A DNA stretch of 64,000 nucleotides, taken from positions 57,858 through 121,857 of IMG/VR virus record IMGVR_UViG_3300042878_001023. One strand, given 5' to 3'. Positions within the stretch are counted from its first letter, which is position 1. Each line of letters starts with the position of its first letter. A program made the translations under genes and the position numbers. Source of the stretch: a virus. Below, one piece after another: positions 58,801 through 64,000 of this stretch. The notes beneath the pieces are model-generated. The model was not told the DNA's origin. It saw only the letters and a program-made list of their open reading frames with translations, and did not search any database.

Positions 58801-59387
58801 TGGAAGAAATATTTAACAGACTCATAGTTGCAGAGTTAATGCCTAATACATATTACATGCTCTACTGTTTAAAAGAGAAAGTAATACCTAACAAATTTAT
58901 CAATAAAGAACTAGAACTGAGTAGATTAAAAGCTAATGATTGGGTTACTCAAGATTTGGTTTTAACAGCAAAAAGTCTTATCTTTATTGAAGAAATCAAC
59001 AGTTTCTTTAAGAAAACCAAAAAGAAAACTATAAGTGCATTGATGGGTGATTCATATATGGAAAGAATAAGTTTATACTTAGAGATCTTTCCAAATAGAA
59101 AACTTAACTCCGGTAAACCTGCCAGAGTAAATGCTAAAAACTTAGAGGCTCCTTTTAAATGGTTTTTTGAAACTTATGACTATGATTGGGAAACAATATT
59201 ACAAGCAACTGAAAAATATGTATCTGAATATGAACTTAAAAGGTTTGAGTATATGAGAAATTCACAGTATTTTATCCGTAAACAAAATTTGGATAAATCT
59301 TTTGAGTCAGATCTGGCTACATACTGTGAACTATTCATATCTGGTGCAGATGAAGTTCCTACTTATTTTAGGGACAACATAGTGTGA
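58800..59387 (+). CDS. Replication-associated hypothetical protein
   Basis: Start placed at ATG 58800 overlapping the UDG stop (TAATG). 195-aa helical protein, Lys-rich middle (KKTKKKTISAL), placed directly before DnaB. Helicase-loader or accessory role is a plausible guess from order only. Confidence 0.45.
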   Translation: MEEIFNRLIVAELMPNTYYMLYCLKEKVIPNKFINKELELSRLKANDWVTQDLVLTAKSLIFIEEINSFFKKTKKKTISALMGDSYMERISLYLEIFPNRKLNSGKPARVNAKNLEAPFKWFFETYDYDWETILQATEKYVSEYELKRFEYMRNSQYFIRKQNLDKSFESDLATYCELFISGADEVPTYFRDNIV

Positions 59388-59407
59388 TCAATTTTTAAAA
59401 TCCACAT

Positions 59408-60415
59408 ATGTCAAATTTATTTAATGGAGCAAGACCTTTACTACCTGTTAGTGAAAGGCAGTCAGTAGAAAAAGCTATCTATAAAATTAGAGCTAGGAGA
59501 CAGGGTACATTAAAATCCCTAAAGAGTGCTTGGCCTAAATTTAATGATGCTTTCTGTGATGGTCTTGAATGGAGAACAATTACCGTGGTTGGTGCCAGAC
59601 CTGGAACAGGTAAAACTTTATTTATGGAACAACTAATTAGCGATATAATTGCTAATAACAGTGATCAATATTTTAGAGTTTTGAAGTTTCAGATGGAGAT
59701 GGTAGATGAAACCAGTGGTGTTAGAAAACTAAGTCTGATTACAAGTGCTGATTACAACACATTAATGAGTAAAGACGGCAAACAAGTAGATAAGAGAATC
59801 TATGATGAATGTGTTAAGTATTACCAAAGTATGCAAGCAACAGACAGAATTAATGTTGTCTATGATGCTTGTACAGTTGATGAGATGTGTGCAACTATAC
59901 ACTATGAGATGGATAAGTACAAAAATGAAGATGGTACTTATAATAACATGCTTGTTGGTATAGATCACTCAGCTTTATTTAAAGTTGGTAAAGGACAGAA
60001 AGACAAATTTGAAATGCTAGGAAGCTTAGGTGAGGCTCTCACTATGATGAAAAAGAAATATCCTATAGCATTCATTGTCTTGAGTCAGCTAAACAGAAAC
60101 ATAGATGATCCTAAAAGACAAGAAGAAGGTGTTTATGGAAATTATGTGTTAGATTCTGATATTTATGGGTCTGATGCTTTACTACAACATGCGGATGTGG
60201 TAATGGGTATTAATAAACCTTCTGTAAGAAAGATTAGGTTGTATGGTCCGGAAAAATTTATTATTGCGGATGAAGACATCTTAGTGTTTCATTTCCTTAA
60301 ATCAAGGAATGGTACCACTAGGATAAGCTTCTTCAGACTTGATAGAACTTTAATGAGGATTATAGAAGTACCAACACCTCCCACCGCAGTTAAACCAAAA
60401 ATTTCAACAACATGA
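59408..60415 (+). CDS. dnaB: DnaB-like replicative helicase
   Basis: 335 aa. Walker A 'GARPGTGKT' (62-70), Walker B 'MLVGIDHSAL', motif 3/4 'FIVLSQLNR', 'DADVVMGINKPS'-like C-terminal region and 'FHFLKSRNGTT' arginine finger region. It lacks the N-terminal domain of bacterial DnaB, as in many phage enzymes. Overlaps the next gene by 4 bases. Confidence 0.88.
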   Translation: MSNLFNGARPLLPVSERQSVEKAIYKIRARRQGTLKSLKSAWPKFNDAFCDGLEWRTITVVGARPGTGKTLFMEQLISDIIANNSDQYFRVLKFQMEMVDETSGVRKLSLITSADYNTLMSKDGKQVDKRIYDECVKYYQSMQATDRINVVYDACTVDEMCATIHYEMDKYKNEDGTYNNMLVGIDHSALFKVGKGQKDKFEMLGSLGEALTMMKKKYPIAFIVLSQLNRNIDDPKRQEEGVYGNYVLDSDIYGSDALLQHADVVMGINKPSVRKIRLYGPEKFIIADEDILVFHFLKSRNGTTRISFFRLDRTLMRIIEVPTPPTAVKPKISTT

Positions 60416-61104
60416 GTGTAACAACAGTAAGAAAAACAAGAGAGAAAGAATTCTATGTGAATCACATAGAAACTTTTAAGAAAGTAGGTGAGTCTGATCC
60501 TGCATTCTTGATTAAAACTGCCTTTTTTCAAAAAGGTAAGTATGGTAGACAAGTACAATTTTTTGAGTCTGAATTAAATAAGGGTCAAGATTTGTATGTA
60601 GAGTTTTATGACAATGTAACTGATAACTCTGGTACAGTTGTAGATGTAAAACCATTCTATGAAAACAGACAATTGTTTAGATATAGGTATAATCCTTTCT
60701 ATTCAGAAGAATATGATAAAAAAAGTGGTGTATCTTCTGCAGGATCTGACTATTCATTATTTACAGTTCCATTACAAGAATTATTAGCTGTTAATCCTGA
60801 CGGATCTACACTTAGTTATGGTTTGTTTGAGAAAAGACTTGCTGAGATTGAAGAAAAGAAGAAAGGTTCTGACTTTGATATGGATTTACCAAGACTACAG
60901 AATTCTTTAGTTGACAACAATGATTTTCCTGATTTTACAGAAGCATTGAAACCAAAAACTAATAATTCTGTGTCAGAGATTAAATCTATTCCTAGCATTC
61001 CAGATGTAAATATTGCTGAAATGACAATTGCAGATTTTGCAGCTATTATGACAGGGAAACCTATTAGCAGCAGACCATGGTTAAATGATTTAATTAGTAA
61101 GTAA
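60412..61104 (+). CDS. Replication-block hypothetical protein
   Basis: 230 aa. 'KAFFQKGKYGRQVQFFESEL' and 'LYVEFYDNV' segments suggest a beta-rich N-terminal domain; the C-terminal half is helical and acidic. One-base stop/start overlap with the RecA-like gene. Unknown; SSB-type or accessory role possible. Confidence 0.45.
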   Translation: MSVTTVRKTREKEFYVNHIETFKKVGESDPAFLIKTAFFQKGKYGRQVQFFESELNKGQDLYVEFYDNVTDNSGTVVDVKPFYENRQLFRYRYNPFYSEEYDKKSGVSSAGSDYSLFTVPLQELLAVNPDGSTLSYGLFEKRLAEIEEKKKGSDFDMDLPRLQNSLVDNNDFPDFTEALKPKTNNSVSEIKSIPSIPDVNIAEMTIADFAAIMTGKPISSRPWLNDLISK

Positions 61105-61823
61105 TGAGTATAGTACTTCCAACTACAAAGGTAAAGGCTCAGAGAGCTAATCCTAAAAGATTGGTTATCTACTCAAAACCTAAAACAGGTAAAACTACTT
61201 GTTATGCTGGTCTTGAGAATAATCTTATCTTAGATTTAGAACATGGTGCGGATTTTATTGAAGCATTGAAAGTTCCTATTACTAGTTTACAAGAATTATT
61301 GGATACTGGTAAAGCAATTAGAGAAGCTAACAAACCTTACAAGTACATTACTATTGATACTGTAACAGCATTGGAAGAAATGATTCACCCACTTGCAGTG
61401 AAACTTTACAAACAAACACCAATGGGTAAAAATTTTGATGGTGATAACATTACTACTCTACCAAATGGTGCAGGATATTTGTATATTCGCCAAGCTTTTT
61501 TCCAAGTGCTGGATTTTGTAGATACCTTAGCTGATCATGTAATCCTATCAGGACACATTAAAGATAAGCAAGTTGATGACAAAGGTGAAATGGTTATGGC
61601 AGCTAATATAGATTTGACAGGTAAAATCAAATCTTTAGTGTGTGCTAATGCTGATGCAATTGGTTACATGTACAGAAAAGGTTCTAAAACTATACTAAGT
61701 TTTAAAACTAATGATGAAGTAACTTGTGGTGCAAGACCAGATCACTTGAGAAATCAAGAAATAGTAATTGCTGATTCTAGTGAAGGACAATTGAATGTGT
61801 CTTGGAATGAAGTATATATTTAA
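61104..61823 (+). CDS. AAA_24/RecA-like ATPase (Sak4-type)
   Basis: 239 aa. Walker A 'SKPKTGKTT' (24-32), 'NLILDLEHGADFIEALK', 'YITIDTVTALEEMI' (Walker B) and 'VILSGHIKDKQVDDKGE'. This is the AAA_24/Sak4 single-strand annealing ATPase pattern of phages. Probably used for recombination or DNA repair together with SSB. Confidence 0.82.
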   Translation: MSIVLPTTKVKAQRANPKRLVIYSKPKTGKTTCYAGLENNLILDLEHGADFIEALKVPITSLQELLDTGKAIREANKPYKYITIDTVTALEEMIHPLAVKLYKQTPMGKNFDGDNITTLPNGAGYLYIRQAFFQVLDFVDTLADHVILSGHIKDKQVDDKGEMVMAANIDLTGKIKSLVCANADAIGYMYRKGSKTILSFKTNDEVTCGARPDHLRNQEIVIADSSEGQLNVSWNEVYI

Positions 61824-61861
61824 AAAAAATAAGTTTAACAATTAAAAAAAGTAAAAAAAAG

Positions 61862-62545
61862 ATGGCTTTAAGTACAACTGATTTAGGAACAGGCTCCGGG
61901 ATGCCTAAAACAATTACACCAGGTAATCATGTTTTAAAAATTAATTCTATTACATTAGAAGATTTCTCATTTATTGAAGGTGCATACCACTTGATGTTAA
62001 ATGTAGAAACACCACCTATTGCTGATTATGAAGGTTTTATGATTGACAAAGATGATGAAAGCAAGGGTCGTTATGCAGGTCAAATTGGTAGAGTGAAAGC
62101 AAGCCAATATGCATTTGCTGATGGTGAGACTAAAACTGGTGTTAAGATTCAAAGAAATAGATCTATCATGATTTTCTTGAAAAACTTAGCACATACATAT
62201 GGTGCTGATGAATGGTTTGTAGCACAAGATAACAAGTTTGATACTATTGAAGACTTTGTTAAAAACTTTAGTGAAAATGCTCCAATCAAAGACACATATC
62301 TTAAATGGTGTGTAGGTGGTAAAGAATATATGGGTAAGACTGGTTATACTAACTATGACATGTATTTACCAAAAAGTGAAGGTAATAAGTATGCTTATGG
62401 TAATGTTGAAAATGGTAATATTGTTGAGTATAATGAGGCTAAACACCTTAAAAAGCTTGAAGTAGTTGAGAAAAAAGAATTTGGAACACAAGAAGATGAT
62501 TTTTCTATTCCAAGTAAGAATGCTGCTGACTTTAGCTTAGATTAA
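61862..62545 (+). CDS. Sak4-partner / single-strand-binding-like protein
   Basis: 227 aa; 'PKTITPGNHVLKINSITLED' start, 'MLNVETPPIADYEGFMIDKDDESKGRYAGQIGRV' (shortened) and 'KWCVGGKEY' with an acidic C-terminal tail. It matches the arrangement of DUF669-like or OB-fold SSB partners that follow Sak4 genes. An A-rich leader is visible. Assignment tentative. Confidence 0.5.
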   Translation: MALSTTDLGTGSGMPKTITPGNHVLKINSITLEDFSFIEGAYHLMLNVETPPIADYEGFMIDKDDESKGRYAGQIGRVKASQYAFADGETKTGVKIQRNRSIMIFLKNLAHTYGADEWFVAQDNKFDTIEDFVKNFSENAPIKDTYLKWCVGGKEYMGKTGYTNYDMYLPKSEGNKYAYGNVENGNIVEYNEAKHLKKLEVVEKKEFGTQEDDFSIPSKNAADFSLD

Positions 62546-62560
62546 AAGTAATTAACTTTT

Positions 62561-62592
62561 GAGAAAGGGGGTCTCAGTGCTCCCTTTTTTAT
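62561..62592 (+). terminator. Terminator before primase
   Basis: Stem AAAGGG / CCCTTT (62564-62569 with 62582-62587), followed by a T run. Located between the SSB-like gene and primase. Confidence 0.7.
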
Positions 62593-62608
62593 TCTAAAAT
62601 AAATTGTT

Positions 62609-63583
62609 ATGATTTCTACTAAAGCAATTATATATGATTTGAATCAGGTTCCTACAGAATGGCCTTTTGAATTTTATCTTAATCTTCCAGAAAAACTCAC
62701 TGGACAAGATGTTAAAATCAAATCCGTATTTTCTGCAGAAAAAACACCTTCATTTTGTATATATTCAGATAAAATGGGTAAATACAGGTTTAAGGATTTC
62801 TCTACTGGTAAATCTGGTGATACAATTGATTTTGTGTTACACTATTATAATCTAGAGTCTAGAGGTATTGCTGTAAGAAAGATAATGGATGATTATTCTG
62901 ATTATGTTTCAAGAAATGATATAACTCCTAGAGAATATAAACCAGAGAGTAGATATGAAGTTTCTGATTATGAAATCAGACACTGGAATAATCTTGATCA
63001 AGATTTTTGGTTAAGCTATAAGATAGGTTCTAAAGTATTAGACAAACACAATGTTCAACCACTGAAGTATTTTATACTTAGTAAAAGTGATCAAGATGGT
63101 GCTATAAAAGAGCTCCGGTTTGAAAATAACTATACATATGGTTATTTCAAAAATGATGGTACACTATATAAAATCTATCAACCTAAAAATAAGGTCAGCA
63201 AGTTTATTAAAGTTTCTGATTATATTCAGGGTTCTGAACAAATTACTTTTGAAAGCAAGTATTTAATAATTACCAAATCTTTAAAAGATATCATGTCTTT
63301 CAAAACTCTTGGGATTGGTAATGTAGAAACAATTGCACCAGATAGTGAGAATTCAATGATTGCAGAAAATATTATGAAGAAGTATATCCAAAAATATGCT
63401 AAGATTATATTAATTTTTGACAATGATGAGCCCGGTATTGAAGCAGCTAAAACTTATAAGAAAAGATATGGTTTTGATTATATAGTTCTTCCATGTGAGA
63501 AAGATATATCTGATACTGTAAAAGCAAGAGGTCTTGAAGAAACAAGAAATATAGTATTCAAATCAATAAAAGCACTATTATGA
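62609..63583 (+). CDS. DNA primase (DnaG/TOPRIM-like)
   Basis: 324 aa. N-terminal part has a primase-like 'PSFCIYSDKMGKYRFKDFSTGKSGDTIDFV' (shortened) but no clear CHC2 zinc cysteines. TOPRIM-like: 'YLIITKSLKDIMSF' (219-231) and 'IILIFDNDEPGIEAAK' (266-281) with DND (271-273). The usual first Glu is replaced by Lys/Ser ('TKSLKD'). Overlaps the next gene by 4 bases. Synthesises RNA primers for the DnaB fork. Confidence 0.75.
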   Translation: MISTKAIIYDLNQVPTEWPFEFYLNLPEKLTGQDVKIKSVFSAEKTPSFCIYSDKMGKYRFKDFSTGKSGDTIDFVLHYYNLESRGIAVRKIMDDYSDYVSRNDITPREYKPESRYEVSDYEIRHWNNLDQDFWLSYKIGSKVLDKHNVQPLKYFILSKSDQDGAIKELRFENNYTYGYFKNDGTLYKIYQPKNKVSKFIKVSDYIQGSEQITFESKYLIITKSLKDIMSFKTLGIGNVETIAPDSENSMIAENIMKKYIQKYAKIILIFDNDEPGIEAAKTYKKRYGFDYIVLPCEKDISDTVKARGLEETRNIVFKSIKALL

Positions 63584-64000
63584 ATCAACCAATAGATTTT
63601 TGGACATATCAAGGTAAGGTATTTGGTGAGCTAGATATTCCAGAAGGAGGAATAGGATTTATTTATCTTATGACAGCTATAATAGATGGTAAGTCTGTTT
63701 CTTATATAGGCAAGAAGAATTTTTTTGCTAATATAAAAAGACCGTTAGGTAAAAAAGCTTTGGCTATGAGTACTGATAAGAGACTTAAAAAGTATACTAG
63801 AGTTCTTAGACCAGATTTTCTTAATTATTATAGCTCTAATAAAATACTGAAAGAAGCGCACAAAATGGGTGTAAATATTAAAAGAGAAATTCTTAGAATA
63901 TGTTACTCAAGTACTGAGCTTACATATTATGAATGTAAATATTTATTTTGTAATGACTGTATATTAAATGATAATTATCTCAATTCTAATATTTTAGGAA
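63580..64000 (+). CDS. GIY-YIG-like nuclease, cut by window edge
   Basis: Begins ATG at 63580 overlapping the primase stop and continues past 64000. 'GFIYLMTAIIDGKSVSYIGKKNF' (shortened) and 'YYSSNKILKEAHKMG' with 'YYECKYLFCND' resemble the GIY-YIG-type phage nucleases (T4 SegE-like). C-terminus is missing. Could be a homing gene or a recombination nuclease. Confidence 0.6.
   Translation, partial: MNQPIDFWTYQGKVFGELDIPEGGIGFIYLMTAIIDGKSVSYIGKKNFFANIKRPLGKKALAMSTDKRLKKYTRVLRPDFLNYYSSNKILKEAHKMGVNIKREILRICYSSTELTYYECKYLFCNDCILNDNYLNSNILG

Noticed and set aside
1-64000. CRISPR arrays, IS elements, integrase and attachment sites
   Set aside because: No direct-repeat array, transposase or recombinase motif was seen; phage-type homing genes only.

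Overview
The window is one contiguous piece of an AT-rich tailed-phage genome. It has tightly packed genes, no rRNA or recognisable tRNA, no integrase, and TAA, TAG and TGA all used as stops. Several things point to a host in the Bacteroidota: A-rich leaders such as AAAACAAAACAAAATG in place of Shine-Dalgarno sites, a few TAnnTTTG -7 promoter boxes, SprB-like repeats in virion proteins, and families typical of Bacteroidota phages. A terminase large subunit, portal and major-capsid series sits beside an IHF/HU-like protein and a PD-(D/E)XK nuclease, with UDG, DnaB, primase and an SF2 helicase on the opposite arm. This recalls crAss-like phages (Crassvirales), but that assignment is inference. 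No DNA polymerase or large phage RNA polymerase is visible; they would have to lie outside the window.

The genome is split into two divergent arms at about 42.3-42.6 kb. The left arm (1-42301, minus strand) is late. Read in its direction of transcription it holds: a small operon that looks sugar-modifying (glycosyltransferase, DegT-like aminotransferase, hexapeptide acetyltransferase); small accessory genes (metallopeptidase-like, GroES-like, an Acb2-like hairpin protein, DUF3310); a large tail-fibre cassette (26.9-37.4 kb) with shared anchor N-termini; a lysis cassette (25.3-26.6 kb); the packaging and capsid module (TerL with an intein, portal, scaffold-like protein, MCP); a run of short Lys-rich 'MAK' proteins; and a tail/adhesin cluster rich in Cys and Ig-like repeats that runs off the left edge.

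The right arm (42576-64000, plus strand) is probably early/middle. It starts with a terminator-promoter array carrying a repeated ATCAACC motif, a candidate small RNA and an unusually structured noncoding stretch of about 850 nt. It continues with small hypothetical genes, an HNH protein, a sigma region 4-alpha CTD fusion, an SF2 helicase invaded by a GIY-YIG gene, a ClpS adaptor, a membrane-anchored glucosaminidase, an SPL-like radical SAM enzyme, many small genes, a FISUMP lectin-like gene with a diversity-generating-retroelement signature, and the replication block (UDG, DnaB, RecA-like ATPase, primase).

The most notable items are the approximately 850-nt candidate RNA at 43.6-44.45 kb, the repeated phage promoter motif together with the sigma4-alphaCTD fusion that could act on such promoters, the hypervariable lectin-like gene with no retroelement in view, the G-run and hairpin cluster at the divergent junction, the tandem TTACC-N4-GGTAA palindromes over the sugar-operon promoter, and the helicase N-terminus duplicated around a homing endonuclease.
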